Positions 8,105 through 16,678 of a stretch of DNA of 64,000 nt are shown in pieces. The stretch lies in NCBI GenBank assembly GCA_963738375.1, contig CAVTWL010000006.1, positions 868,001 to 932,000 of the forward strand, given 5' to 3'. Numbering within the stretch: the stretch's first letter is position 1; each line of letters begins with the position of its first letter. Under the pieces are notes generated by a model. It was not told the origin of the DNA. It worked only from the letters and a program-made list of their open reading frames with translations, and ran no database searches. Both the position numbers and the translations under genes were made by a program. Source of the stretch: Bog-159 sp963738375. Lineage in GTDB: Bacteria; Acidobacteriota; Terriglobia; Bryobacterales; Bryobacteraceae.

Positions 8105-8991
8105 CATGCGGTCCGGCGCTGCTGCTGGCCGCGCTCGGCGCCACGGCCGGCGCACAGTGCCTGCCGGTCGATGGGCGCGATATCCTGGCGGGCGACATGG
8201 CGCGGGCGCTCCCCGCGTTTCATTTGCTACCGCCGGAATTGAGCTTGGGAAACGCTCCCGCCCTTGGCGCGATTCGCACCTACGGCGCCGCGGAACTTTC
8301 CCGCATGGCGCGGCGCTACGGGGTACCTTTCGAGCCGGGTGGCGAGGTCTGCTTCCTGCGGCCCTGGGAGATCCTCACTCGCGCGAGCGTCACCGCCGCC
8401 CTGCAGGCCTCCTTGCCCGAAGCCCGCATCGAGTTAGTCGAGTTCAGCCGTCAGCCGGTTCCCGCGGGCGAACTCCGGTTTCCGCGCTCGGGTTTACCAG
8501 CCGGTACGGCGCCCGGCGCCGTATCGTTCTGGCGCGGCGCGGTACGCACCGGCAGCCAGGAAGACTTTCCGGTGTGGGCCAAAGCGCGCCTGGCCGTTTC
8601 CGGCTGGCGCACGGTTGCTCTCGCCGCCCTCGCGCCCGGCCGTCCGATTCGTGCTGACCAAGTGCGCGTCGAGCCGTACCAGGGTTCGCCTGGCTTTCCG
8701 GATCTGGCCCACGTGCTGGGGCGCGCGCCACGGCGTTGCATCCCGGTTAACGCCGTCATTGAGAGTCAATGGTTGGAGGAGTCCGCCGAAGTGTCCGGCG
8801 GCCAAACCGTTCAACTGGAAATCCTCAGCGGCCGGACGCGCGTGCGGTTGGCGGGGCGTGCCCAGGCTTCCGCTAGCACGGGGCAAATCGTGGCCGTCCG
8901 CAATCCCGCGAATGGCCGGCTTTTGCGTGGCAAGGTCACCGGCCCCGGGCGCGTGGAACTGCTGGTGGACCCGCTCCCGGCAGTTCCGTAA
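8101..8991 (+). CDS. flgA: FlgA, P-ring assembly chaperone
   Basis: FlgA is the periplasmic chaperone for FlgI P-ring formation. The 296-residue product has an N-terminal hydrophobic signal-like segment (GPALLLAALGATAGAQC) and a C-terminal SAF domain, where RPIRADQVRVEPYQGSPGFP and VIESQWLEESAEVSGGQTVQ match the FlgA pattern, ending in GQIVAVRNPANGRLLRGKV. It overlaps flgG by 4 bp and precedes flgH by 14 bp. It is longer than enteric FlgA (about 220), with an extended N-terminal half. Confidence 0.9.
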   Translation: MTCGPALLLAALGATAGAQCLPVDGRDILAGDMARALPAFHLLPPELSLGNAPALGAIRTYGAAELSRMARRYGVPFEPGGEVCFLRPWEILTRASVTAALQASLPEARIELVEFSRQPVPAGELRFPRSGLPAGTAPGAVSFWRGAVRTGSQEDFPVWAKARLAVSGWRTVALAALAPGRPIRADQVRVEPYQGSPGFPDLAHVLGRAPRRCIPVNAVIESQWLEESAEVSGGQTVQLEILSGRTRVRLAGRAQASASTGQIVAVRNPANGRLLRGKVTGPGRVELLVDPLPAVP

Positions 8992-9005
8992 ACAAGGAAT
9001 CGGCG

Positions 9006-9710
9006 ATGAACGCCACACTCAAGACCACCATCCTGCTACTGGCCGCCGCGCAATTCCCGGCCTGGCCGGCCGCAAAGAAAAAAGGGAAGCCGCCCGAAAC
9101 CTCGGCCCTGGAACGCTACGTGGCGGAGGCCACCGCCGCCGCCCGCGCCAATAACGACGCCTCGTCCGGCTCGCTGTGGTCCTCCGCGGCGCTGTTCACC
9201 GATCTGGCGCGCGACCTGCGCGCCAGCCGCGTCAACGACATGGTCACCGTGCTGGTCGCCGAAAATGCCTCCGCGCTGAGTACCGGAAATGTTCAAACCG
9301 CGCGCACCTCGAGCGCCTCGGCCTCGGTCACCGCGCTGGCCGGCGTAACCAAAGCCACCGGCGCGCTCGCCAACCTGCTCGGCACGGCGGGGAGCCAGAA
9401 TTTGAAAGGCTCCGGCACCATCGGCCGCACCACCGTCATCTCGACCACCCTGGGTACCCGCGTGGTGCATGTCCTGCCGAACGGCTACCTGGTGGTCGAA
9501 GGCGTCAAGGAAATCCGGGTTAGCTCCGAACAGCAGTTGATCACCGTGCGCGGCGTGGTGCGGCCCGCCGACCTCAGTCCCAATAACGTCGTGCAGTCCG
9601 ATCTGATCGCCCAACTCGAGGTTTCGGTGAACGGCAAGGGCGTGGTCGGTGACGCCATCAGGCGGCCCTTCATCTTGTACCGGCTGCTGATGGGGCTGCT
9701 GCCATTCTGA
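9006..9710 (+). CDS. flgH: FlgH, L-ring protein without lipobox cysteine
   Basis: FlgH forms the outer-membrane L-ring around the rod. The 234-residue product carries the family blocks GSLWSSAALFTDLARDLRAS, VNDMVTVLVAENASALSTG, LKGSGTIGRTTVISTTLGTR and VLPNGYLVVEGVKEIRVSSE. FlgH is normally a lipoprotein, but this protein has no cysteine at all; its N-terminus (TTILLLAAAQFPAWPAA) looks like an ordinary cleavable signal. Presence of flgH with flgI indicates an envelope with an outer membrane. Confidence 0.95.
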   Translation: MNATLKTTILLLAAAQFPAWPAAKKKGKPPETSALERYVAEATAAARANNDASSGSLWSSAALFTDLARDLRASRVNDMVTVLVAENASALSTGNVQTARTSSASASVTALAGVTKATGALANLLGTAGSQNLKGSGTIGRTTVISTTLGTRVVHVLPNGYLVVEGVKEIRVSSEQQLITVRGVVRPADLSPNNVVQSDLIAQLEVSVNGKGVVGDAIRRPFILYRLLMGLLPF

Positions 9711-9721
9711 AGGATGAAATC

Positions 9722-10807
9722 ATGATGCGCTCAATTTCGTTTTGCTTAGCCGCGGCGCTGGCCGCGGGCGCGGCCGGCGCCACCCGCTTGAAGGATCTGG
9801 CGGGCATCGAAGGCGTGCGCGACAACCAGCTCATCGGCTACGGCCTGGCGGTTGGCTTGGCCGGAAAAGGAGATACCCAGCAGACCGTCTTCTCGCCGCA
9901 GAGTCTCGCCAACCTGTTGGAGCGTATGGGTATTTCGGTTCCGGGAGGTTCCATTCGCGTCAAGGATACCGCCGCCGTCATGCTCACCGCGACTCTCCCT
10001 CCCTTTGCCCAACCCGGCATGCGCCTGGACGTCACCGCCGCCGCCATCGGAGACGCCACCACCCTGCAGGGCGGCATTCTGTTGCTGACGCCCCTCAAGG
10101 CGGCCGACGGCCAGGTCTACGCCGCGGCGCAGGGCGCCGTCGTCACCGGAGGCTTTTCGGCCAGCCGCGGCGGCGGCAGCCAGACGCTCAACCACCCCAC
10201 CGTCGGGCGCGTAACCGGCGGCGCCATTGTGGAGCGTCCCGCCCCCTCTTTAGCCCTTAAAGGATTTGTGCACCTGCAACTACGGTACGCGGATTTTATC
10301 ACCGCCGCCCGCATCGCCGCGGCCCTCAACGCCAGGTACGGTTCGCGTGACAATCTCCCGGCGCGCGCCGAAAACTCCGCGCTGGTCACCGTCGCGGTCC
10401 CGCCCGCTTTCGCGGCGCGGCCCATCGATTTTATCGCCGAGGTCGAAGCGCTCACCGTCGATGCCGATCAGCCCGCCCGCGTGGTGGTCAACGAACGCAC
10501 CGGCACCATCGTCATGGGAAGGGATGTGCGCATTTCTCCGGTAGCCATTCTGCACGGCAACCTGACCGTCGAAATCCAGACCGGTCCGGAACTGGCGCCG
10601 CCTTTGCCCTCCGCCGCGGCGCCGCTCAAAACCGGTGTCGAAGTCAAAGAGGAAGCCGCCCGCAACGTGGTGCTCAAGCAAGGCGCAACGGTGGAGGAGT
10701 TGGTGCGCGCCTTGGCCGCCATCGGGTCCACCCCCCGCGATGTCATCGCCATTTTGCAGAACCTGCGCGCCGCCGGGGCGCTCGAAGCCGAGTTGGAGGT
10801 CATTTGA
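9722..10807 (+). CDS. flgI: FlgI, P-ring protein
   Basis: FlgI forms the P-ring in the periplasm. The 361-residue protein has a signal peptide (FCLAAALAAGAAGATR) and the family start RLKDLAGIEGVRDNQLIGYG, then GLAGKGDTQQTVFSPQSLAN and the C-terminal block VEELVRALAAIGSTPRDVIA. The length is normal and the frame intact. It follows flgH by 11 bp and its TGA overlaps the flgJ ATG. Confidence 0.97.
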   Translation: MMRSISFCLAAALAAGAAGATRLKDLAGIEGVRDNQLIGYGLAVGLAGKGDTQQTVFSPQSLANLLERMGISVPGGSIRVKDTAAVMLTATLPPFAQPGMRLDVTAAAIGDATTLQGGILLLTPLKAADGQVYAAAQGAVVTGGFSASRGGGSQTLNHPTVGRVTGGAIVERPAPSLALKGFVHLQLRYADFITAARIAAALNARYGSRDNLPARAENSALVTVAVPPAFAARPIDFIAEVEALTVDADQPARVVVNERTGTIVMGRDVRISPVAILHGNLTVEIQTGPELAPPLPSAAAPLKTGVEVKEEAARNVVLKQGATVEELVRALAAIGSTPRDVIAILQNLRAAGALEAELEVI

Positions 10808-11100
10808 TGCTTTCCCCAGCCAGCCCAGCCGGCGGCCTTCCGGCGATCGCCCTCCCAGCCCCCCCTCGCGTCTCCATGACCCTGGCCGCCGCCGCCACGC
10901 AGTTCGAAGCGCTCATGATCGCCCAGATGCTCAAAGAATCTCACGGCGACGGCGGCGGATGGCTGGGCGGCGGCGACGAGGCCGGCGCCGCCACCGAAGC
11001 CGGACTCGCCGAAGAACAGTTCGCCCAGGCGCTGGCGCAAAACGGCGGCCTGGGCCTCCGTTCCTGCCTGCTCGCCGGCCTTTCGCAACGTTCGAAGTAA
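10807..11100 (+). CDS. flgJ: FlgJ-like rod-binding protein without muramidase domain
   Basis: The 97-residue product carries only the Rod-binding domain (AAAATQFEALMIAQMLKESH, then a Gly-rich loop and GLAEEQFAQALAQNGGLGL), equivalent to the N-terminal part of FlgJ, the rod-capping scaffold. The C-terminal glucosaminidase domain of enterobacterial FlgJ is absent; the separate lytic transglycosylase at 23188 may supply peptidoglycan cleavage. ATG at 10807 overlaps the flgI stop; an in-frame TTG lies just before. Confidence 0.85.
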   Translation: MLSPASPAGGLPAIALPAPPRVSMTLAAAATQFEALMIAQMLKESHGDGGGWLGGGDEAGAATEAGLAEEQFAQALAQNGGLGLRSCLLAGLSQRSK

Positions 11101-11114
11101 ACCCGCCGTTCGCG

Positions 11115-11600
11115 CTAGAGACTCCAACTCTGTGCCGCGTACTCGACGCCCGGCGGCGCATCGAATCCGTACGGATATCCTCCCACCGATTCGTCCGCGG
11201 CCGCGCCCGCCAGTGGCGCCCTTTCCGCTGGCGCCGCCTCCCCCGTTCCGATTCGCTCCCAGCCATCCAACAGGTCCGCCAACAGCCTCTCCACTTCGCG
11301 CAGAGGCTCGCCTTGCTGCGTCCGGTTGGCCTCGATCAACCGGCGCTGCATATAGTCGTATAATTCAGCCAGCCGGCGGCTCAACGTCCCGCCCCTTTCG
11401 ACGTCCAGCGTGCCCGACAAGTGCCCCAAAATGGCATGCGCCTTCGATAGGGCCCGCGCCCGTTCGAGAATGCGCCCCCCAGCCAGACAGGCCTGCGCGT
11501 CGCGCACCGCATCCACCGAGCCTCGATACAGCAGGCAAACCAGTTCCACCGGATCGGCGGTCAAAACTTTGCTCTCCAGATAAATGTCTTCGGGCGCCAT
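11115..11600 (-). CDS. fliS: FliS, flagellin export chaperone
   Basis: FliS binds flagellin in the cytoplasm and prevents early polymerisation. The 161-residue product contains the FliS pattern: MAPEDIYLESKVLTADPVEL, then VCLLYRGSVDAVRDA, HAILGHLSGTLDVERGG, LYDYMQRRLIEAN and REVERLLADLLDGWERI. It has a ~35 residue Ala/Gly-rich C-terminal extension ending in an aromatic-rich tail. It is convergent with flgJ (14 bp between stops). Its usual neighbour fliD is missing. Confidence 0.93.
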   Translation of the reverse strand: MAPEDIYLESKVLTADPVELVCLLYRGSVDAVRDAQACLAGGRILERARALSKAHAILGHLSGTLDVERGGTLSRRLAELYDYMQRRLIEANRTQQGEPLREVERLLADLLDGWERIGTGEAAPAERAPLAGAAADESVGGYPYGFDAPPGVEYAAQSWSL

Positions 11601-11667
11601 CGGATCTCCTCACCCACCATATCGGCCGCCTCTTTCCCGCCTTGCGTTGTTTTTCGCGCGGGCCGCC

Positions 11668-11952
11668 CTACGCGACATGCTGGCCCATCGCCTGGGCCAG
11701 CCGCAGCATATACTCCGGCGGCGATTGCCACAGCACCTCGCCGGTCTGCTGATTCACTACCCGCACCACCGGCCGCTTGGTTTCCCGGTCCACCGCAAAG
11801 CTCAGCTCGCTGTTCTCACCGAATAGTTCGGTGGCGTCGATGCTCTTGACGCTCCGGATTAATTCCCGGTTCTCCACCAGCCAGTTGGGATTGGCGGCCT
11901 CCGCCGAAGGCGGCGCAACCATTCCCGTACGATCTACAGGCGTGACATCCAT
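11668..11952 (-). CDS. flaG: FlaG family protein
   Basis: A 94-residue protein with the FlaG core: LSFAVDRETKRPVVRVVNQQ, then TGEVLWQSPPEYMLRLAQAM. FlaG proteins are linked to filament length control; their exact role is unsettled. It lies 67 bp upstream of fliS in the same direction, probably in one transcript, a common pairing. The frame is intact. Confidence 0.9.
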   Translation of the reverse strand: MDVTPVDRTGMVAPPSAEAANPNWLVENRELIRSVKSIDATELFGENSELSFAVDRETKRPVVRVVNQQTGEVLWQSPPEYMLRLAQAMGQHVA

Positions 11953-12072
11953 AAAATCCGTCCCGGGGGATCACCTGCTCCCATACCGTCTCATCGGAAG
12001 AAACGCCGCGAGTCTGCGGCCCGCCCTAAAGCCTTTCCCCTCCCCGCCGATAGAATATGAGGACGGTCCCCC

Positions 12073-13050
12073 TTGAATCGCACCTTATCGCAGAACGAAA
12101 TCGACGCCCTCTTTAACAACGCGGCCGCCGGCCACACCCAGGAATCGGCCGCCAAAAAGGTGGTCCCTTTCGATTTCCGCCGTCCCGATCGCATTGCCAA
12201 GTCGCAGCTCCGCGCCATCCACCAGCTCCACGAAACCTTCGTCCACAATCTGGTCTCGAGCCTGTCCGCCTACCTGCGCACCTACCTTCTCGTCAACCTG
12301 GTGAGCGTCGAACAGCTCTCCTGCGAAGAGTTTCTCAACGGCCTGCCTTCGCCCACCTGCATGCTCTCGCTCGGGCTGCGGCCCTACGACGGCTATGGGC
12401 TTCTCGAGCTCAGTCCCGCCCTGGTCTTTCCCATCCTCGAAGTGTTGCTGGGGGGCGACGGCAAGTCCGCCACCGCCCTGCGCCGGGAGATTACGGAAAT
12501 CGAACAAAAATTGCTCGACAGCCTTTTCCGGATCATTCTCAACGATCTCAAAGAGGCCTGGCAGGCCGTCGCGCCCATCGAATTCGCCATCCATTCCGTC
12601 GAAACCGAGCCGCAATTCCTGCGTGTCCTCGCCCCCACAGAGGCAGTCGTGGCGGTGGGCATCGAAATCCGCATCGGCGATAACGTGGGCATGATGAACA
12701 TCGCCGTGCCCTCCATCATCGCCAAGATGATGCGCCAGAAGTTCGACCAGCAGTGGTCCATGCGCCGCACCCAATCGACCGAGGCCGAACAGGCGGCCAT
12801 GCTGGCCCGCATTCACCCGGCCCGCCTCGATCTCGACGTGCGGCTGCGCGGTACCCGCCTGCTCACCCGCGATCTCCTGCGTCTCACCGAAGGCGACGTG
12901 CTGACCTTCGACTTTCCCATGGCCCGGCCGCTCGACGGACTCCTGAATGGCAAGCTGCGGTTCGCCGGCCGCATCGTCGAAACCGGCCGCAAACGAGGCT
13001 TTCTGCTGGAAGCCGCGCCGTTTCCTTCCGGTCCTGCCGATAAGGGTTAA
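12073..13050 (+). CDS. fliM: FliM, flagellar motor switch protein
   Basis: FliM links phosphorylated CheY to the C-ring. The 325-residue protein starts at a TTG and opens with LSQNEIDALF, the N-terminal CheY-binding motif, followed by the middle domain (CheC-like, with DFRRPDRIAKSQLRAIHQLH and FLNGLPSPTCMLSLGLRPYD) and a C-terminal SpoA domain (LDLDVRLRGTRLLTRDLLRL). The frame is intact. It heads a plus-strand set fliM-flbD-motA-motB; its partner fliN sits in another operon at 2970. Confidence 0.96.
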   Translation: MNRTLSQNEIDALFNNAAAGHTQESAAKKVVPFDFRRPDRIAKSQLRAIHQLHETFVHNLVSSLSAYLRTYLLVNLVSVEQLSCEEFLNGLPSPTCMLSLGLRPYDGYGLLELSPALVFPILEVLLGGDGKSATALRREITEIEQKLLDSLFRIILNDLKEAWQAVAPIEFAIHSVETEPQFLRVLAPTEAVVAVGIEIRIGDNVGMMNIAVPSIIAKMMRQKFDQQWSMRRTQSTEAEQAAMLARIHPARLDLDVRLRGTRLLTRDLLRLTEGDVLTFDFPMARPLDGLLNGKLRFAGRIVETGRKRGFLLEAAPFPSGPADKG

Positions 13051-13057
13051 GGGGCTA

Positions 13058-13315
13058 ATGATTCACCTCACCCGCCTCAATCGCTTGCCGCTGGTGCTCA
13101 ATGCCGATCTCATCGAATCCATCGAGGCCACCCCGGATACGGTGATCAGTCTCACCACCGGCCAGAAACTGGTGGTGCGCGAGGACGCCGAAGAAGTGGT
13201 CGCCCGGGTGGTCGCCTTCCGCCGCGCGATCTATCAGGGCGCTCTGCTCGCGCCCCCGGCGGCTGCCGGCGGCGCGTTTGACCCCATCGAACATGGCCGT
13301 GACACCCGCTCCTGA
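13058..13315 (+). CDS. flbD: FlbD family flagellar protein
   Basis: An 85-residue protein matching the small FlbD family (not the Caulobacter regulator): MIHLTRLNRLPLVLNADLIE, then SIEATPDTVISLTTGQKLVV and REDAEEVVARVVAFRRAIY. These proteins commonly sit just before motA in flagellar operons, as here, where the two genes overlap by 23 bp. The function is not established. Confidence 0.93.
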   Translation: MIHLTRLNRLPLVLNADLIESIEATPDTVISLTTGQKLVVREDAEEVVARVVAFRRAIYQGALLAPPAAAGGAFDPIEHGRDTRS

Positions 13316-14165
13316 CGCCGCAAAAATACCCGGCCGCCGGCCCGACCTCGCGACCCTCGGCGGTCTGGCCCTGGCGCTCGCCGGTATCCTGGGCGGCTTG
13401 GTGCTCGAAGACGGAAAAGTCAAAGACGTCGCCCAGTTGACCGCCGCCATTATCGTCCTGGGCGGCACCTTGGGCGCCGTCATGGTCACCACCCCCATGC
13501 CTCTGCTGCGCAGCGCCGCGGCCCGCTTCGCGACGGTCTTCTTCGAAGCCAACCACGCGCCGGGGGCCATCGTCGAGCAGATCATCTCATACGCCGCCAA
13601 AGCCCGGAAGAACGGCATCGTCTCGCTCGAAACCGAAACCCAAGGAATCGCCGATCCCTTCCTGCGGAAGGCCCTCAATCTGGCCGTCGATGGTGCCGAC
13701 TTGCAGGAATTGCGCCGCATGATGGAACTCGACATCGCCCTCCTCGAGCAGCGCGGGGAAGCCGAAGCCAAAGTTTACGAAGCGGCGGGCGGCTATGCCC
13801 CCACCATCGGCATCATCGGCGCCGTGCTCGGGCTGATCCAGGTGATGAAGCACCTCGCCAACATCGACGAAGTGGGCAAAGGGATCGCCGTCGCCTTCGT
13901 CGCTACCGTCTATGGGGTCGCCTCCGCCAATATCCTGTTCCTTCCCGCCGGCTGCAAGCTGCGCGCCCGCATGCACCGCGAAGTCGAAATGCGGGAACTG
14001 ATGCTCGAAGGCGTGCTGGGGATCGCCGAAGGACTGAACCCCAAACTCATCCGGGTCAAACTGGAGGCCTATGCGCCACCCGCGCCGGCCGCCAAAGCGC
14101 GGACCGTTAAACCTGCTCCAGCCGCTGCCCGGACCCAGCCCCTCGAAACGGTCCCGGGAAAGTGA
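13293..14165 (+). CDS. motA: MotA, flagellar stator proton channel subunit
   Basis: MotA forms, with MotB, the ion-conducting stator. The 290-residue product has four hydrophobic helices: GGLALALAGILGGLVLEDG, AAIIVLGGTLGAVMV, then after the cytoplasmic loop (LRRMMELDIALLEQRGEAEA) the pair YAPTIGIIGAVLGLIQVMKH and IAVAFVATVYGVASANILFL. The conserved charged loop residues and the Pro of the third helix (APTIGIIG) are present. The start at 13293 was chosen as the first ATG giving a normal N-terminus. motB follows 10 bp later. Confidence 0.96.
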   Translation: MAVTPAPDAAKIPGRRPDLATLGGLALALAGILGGLVLEDGKVKDVAQLTAAIIVLGGTLGAVMVTTPMPLLRSAAARFATVFFEANHAPGAIVEQIISYAAKARKNGIVSLETETQGIADPFLRKALNLAVDGADLQELRRMMELDIALLEQRGEAEAKVYEAAGGYAPTIGIIGAVLGLIQVMKHLANIDEVGKGIAVAFVATVYGVASANILFLPAGCKLRARMHREVEMRELMLEGVLGIAEGLNPKLIRVKLEAYAPPAPAAKARTVKPAPAAARTQPLETVPGK

Positions 14166-14175
14166 AGGGAAAGCC

Positions 14176-14967
14176 ATGAGCCGCCGCCGCGCCGAGCCGC
14201 ATGTCAACCACGAGCGCTGGCTGGTTTCGTATGCCGATTTCATTACCCTGCTCTTCGCGTTCTTTGTCGTGATGTTCGCCTCCGCGCAGGCGGATCATGG
14301 CAAGGCCAGCCGCGTCTCCGAATCGGTTCGTAAGGCGCTCGAAGAAGGTCAGGTCAAGGCCGCCGTGGCCGCCATTCTGGGAGGCGCCAAGGATGACAGG
14401 GGGAAAGGAAATGCAATGATGCGCGGTCCCGGGGGCTCCCAACCGGTTCCGCGCGCGGTCCCTCCCCCGGACTTGGCCGCCTCGCAGGAGACTTTGCGCG
14501 CCGCTCTGCGCGAGGAGATCGCCAAAGGCCAGCTGCGCGTATCCATGGAACGCCGCGGCCTGGTCGTCAGTTTACGGGAAGCCGCCTACTTTGCCTCCGG
14601 CGGCGACGCCGTTTACCCCGGAACTTATTCGAGTATCGAGAAAATCGCGCACGCCATCGCCGCCCTGCCCAGCCGCGTGCGCCTCGAAGGGCACACCGAT
14701 TCGCTGCCCATCCACAACTCCCGCTTTCACAGCAACTGGGAGCTCTCCGCCGCGCGCAGTATCGCCATGCTGGAATTGCTCTCCTCGCGCTTCGAGATCC
14801 CCCCCCAACGCCTCGCGGTTGCCGGGTACGCCGATACCGTACCGCTCGAATCGAACGATAGCGAGGAAGGGCGCGCCCATAACCGCCGTGTCGATATCGT
14901 GATCCTCAATGAATACGGCGCCGGGCCCGAACCGGCGCCCGCCGTCCGCGCCGCGCCGGACCGTTAG
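14176..14967 (+). CDS. motB: MotB, flagellar stator subunit
   Basis: MotB anchors the stator to peptidoglycan. The 263-residue protein has the N-terminal transmembrane helix with the ion-binding Asp in the motif WLVSYADFITLLFAFFVVMF, then a linker and a C-terminal OmpA-like peptidoglycan-binding domain (VRLEGHTDSLPIHNSRFHSN, then LSAARSIAMLELLSSRFEIP and HNRRVDIVIL). A GGGAAAGC sequence precedes the ATG. The frame is intact. Confidence 0.96.
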   Translation: MSRRRAEPHVNHERWLVSYADFITLLFAFFVVMFASAQADHGKASRVSESVRKALEEGQVKAAVAAILGGAKDDRGKGNAMMRGPGGSQPVPRAVPPPDLAASQETLRAALREEIAKGQLRVSMERRGLVVSLREAAYFASGGDAVYPGTYSSIEKIAHAIAALPSRVRLEGHTDSLPIHNSRFHSNWELSAARSIAMLELLSSRFEIPPQRLAVAGYADTVPLESNDSEEGRAHNRRVDIVILNEYGAGPEPAPAVRAAPDR

Positions 14968-15095
14968 GAACGGGGTGAAAAACGTCTCAGCGCAACGCTA
15001 CCCGGCGGCAGTGCTTCGGTAACTTTGTGTGAATACACGACGCCGTTCGAAGCCGCCGGTGTCAGCAAGCCGTCTTGGGCGTTGGCGAACAGCTT

Positions 15096-15626
15096 CTACG
15101 GCCGCAGGTAGACCGGCGTACAGGGTTTGCCGAGCCCCGCCACCGGCGCCGCCGCCGTGGCCTTCAAGAACAGCTTGATCTCCAAAGCCTGTCCTTCGCA
15201 TTCGAACACCGCCACGATCCAGCTCTCGCCGCCAAAACTCTTCGCCAGGAAGTTCTTGCCGAAAATCGCGGTCGGGATGCTCATGCCCATCGGGCCAATG
15301 ATTCTTTCGAGAGCCGTCTTTACGTTTCCCAGAATCATGTTGGCAATTTCGGCGACCGCATCGAGAACGTCGGCATCCACTACCGCATACTCGGCCATCA
15401 GCATCCGTGAGGCGATCCGGCAGGCGAATTCGGCCGAGCACGATATGGTCCCGGTGCCCGTCCAGTCGCCGGCCATGCCGATCAGGCAGATCACGCCGTC
15501 CAACGGGTGTGATGGGCCCTGCTCCCGGTAAGACTCCTTGAACCGGAGCTCGCTGCCTAACATGGTGGAGAATACTTCCTCGGCCGAAGCGCGAATGTCG
15601 CTGACGATCTGATCGCTGTCTATCAT
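15096..15626 (-). CDS. cheX: CheX-like CheY-P phosphatase
   Basis: The 176-residue protein resembles CheX/CheC phosphatases that dephosphorylate CheY-P. The helix DAVAEIANMILGNVKTALER holds the family's Glu-x-x-Asn pattern; other blocks are MIDSDQIVSDIRASAEEVFS and SIPTAIFGKNFLAKSFGGES. It is transcribed divergently from the cheY gene at 15742 (115 bp between starts), which is its plausible substrate. Its promoter would share that interval. No other chemotaxis genes (cheA, cheW, receptors) are in the window. Confidence 0.85.
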   Translation of the reverse strand: MIDSDQIVSDIRASAEEVFSTMLGSELRFKESYREQGPSHPLDGVICLIGMAGDWTGTGTISCSAEFACRIASRMLMAEYAVVDADVLDAVAEIANMILGNVKTALERIIGPMGMSIPTAIFGKNFLAKSFGGESWIVAVFECEGQALEIKLFLKATAAAPVAGLGKPCTPVYLRP

Positions 15627-15741
15627 GGGCGTGTCCCGTTTAATCCATCGGATGGAACGCGTTCGACCTTTAGCCCCGGCTGGACCCTCCCCATTAAAGC
15701 CCAAGCGCCCCTCCGCCGATAGTAGGGTTGGGAGCAAGGCC

Positions 15742-16107
15742 TTGAACATTCTAGTCGTAGACGATTCCACAGCGATCCGTAAGATCTTGATCCGCGTCCT
15801 GCGGCAAACCGCGCTGGCGGTGGGCGAGATTTTTGAAGCGCGCGATGGCGTCGAAGCGCTGGAAGTCGTTCGCAACCACGAGTTGAATCTCGTTCTATCG
15901 GATATTAATATGCCGAATTTGGACGGGTTGGGTCTGCTGGCGGAGCTCAAGGGTTCCGAACAGTGGCGGCATCTCCCCGTAGTCATGATCACCACCGAAG
16001 GCAGCGAGGAAAAGGTGAGCCAGGCCATCCGGCTGGGTTCGGCGGCATATATCCGGAAGCCCTTTACGGCCGAACAGATCCAGGAAAAAATCGGCGCCCT
16101 TCTTTAA
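15742..16107 (+). CDS. cheY: CheY-like response regulator
   Basis: A single receiver domain of 121 residues. The acidic pair and phospho-acceptor region are visible: ILVVDDSTAIRKILIRVLRQ, then LNLVLSDINMPNLDGLGLL with the acceptor Asp, MITTEGSEEKV with Thr, and the Lys in AAYIRKPFT. It starts at TTG 15742. No output domain is present, so it is likely the motor-switch effector that binds the FliM N-terminus, with the divergent CheX as its phosphatase. Confidence 0.9.
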   Translation: MNILVVDDSTAIRKILIRVLRQTALAVGEIFEARDGVEALEVVRNHELNLVLSDINMPNLDGLGLLAELKGSEQWRHLPVVMITTEGSEEKVSQAIRLGSAAYIRKPFTAEQIQEKIGALL

Positions 16108-16312
16108 TCCCTCCCAACTTTCCCGCATGGCCCCGGCCGGCCGGCGCCTGCGCGCGCGGGCCGGGCGCCGCGGCCCATGGTTTCCATCCGTCCATTCCGT
16201 ACGCCTTCACGCTCTCCCCGTTTTCACCGGCGCCAATGCCAATTTCTTGCGCTCTGACGGAATCTTGCCTGCAAGTTTTGATCCTAAACCTTGATTTCGC
16301 GGCGCCTCCGAT

Positions 16313-16328
16313 TGGCAACTGGCTTGCC
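16313..16328 (+). promoter_or_regulatory. Candidate sigma-54 promoter of the flgB-fliJ operon
   Basis: TGGCAACTGGCTTGCC has the -24 GG and -12 GC elements with exactly ten bases between, close to the TGGCAC-N5-TTGC consensus. It lies just upstream of the flgB ATG at 16343, which would give a very short leader. Just upstream, CTTGCCTGCAAG (16264-16275) is a small inverted repeat that could bind an activator. Seen by eye only. Confidence 0.5.
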
Positions 16329-16342
16329 CCTCGTTCCTCGGC

Positions 16343-16678
16343 ATGCTACATGGTCTATCCGACAGCTTGGAACATTATATGGATCTGCTGAGCGCCCGCC
16401 AGAAGGTCGTAGCCTCCAACATCGCCAACGCGGATACCCCCGGTTATCGGACCCAAGACATCGACTTTCAGGGCGAATTCCGCTCGGCTCTTGGCGCCAG
16501 CCCCCAAACCTACGAAGTTCCCGGTCTCGCCGTAAAGAACGATGGCAACAACGTCAGCCTCGACCGCGAGTCGCGGCTGCTCGCGGAGAATGACATGCGC
16601 TTTAACCTGGCATCCAACCTGCTGCGCAGCGAAGTCCAGTCGATTCGCGCCGCTTTGCAAAGCGGGAGCAACTCATGA
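16343..16678 (+). CDS. flgB: FlgB, proximal rod protein
   Basis: FlgB is the first rod subunit on the MS-ring. The 111-residue protein has the FlgB/C signature QKVVASNIANADTPGYRTQD and C-terminal LASNLLRSEVQSIRAAL. It overlaps flgC by 4 bp and opens the flgB-flgC-fliE-fliF-fliG-fliH-fliI-fliJ operon behind a sigma-54-like promoter. The frame is intact. Confidence 0.95.
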   Translation: MLHGLSDSLEHYMDLLSARQKVVASNIANADTPGYRTQDIDFQGEFRSALGASPQTYEVPGLAVKNDGNNVSLDRESRLLAENDMRFNLASNLLRSEVQSIRAALQSGSNS

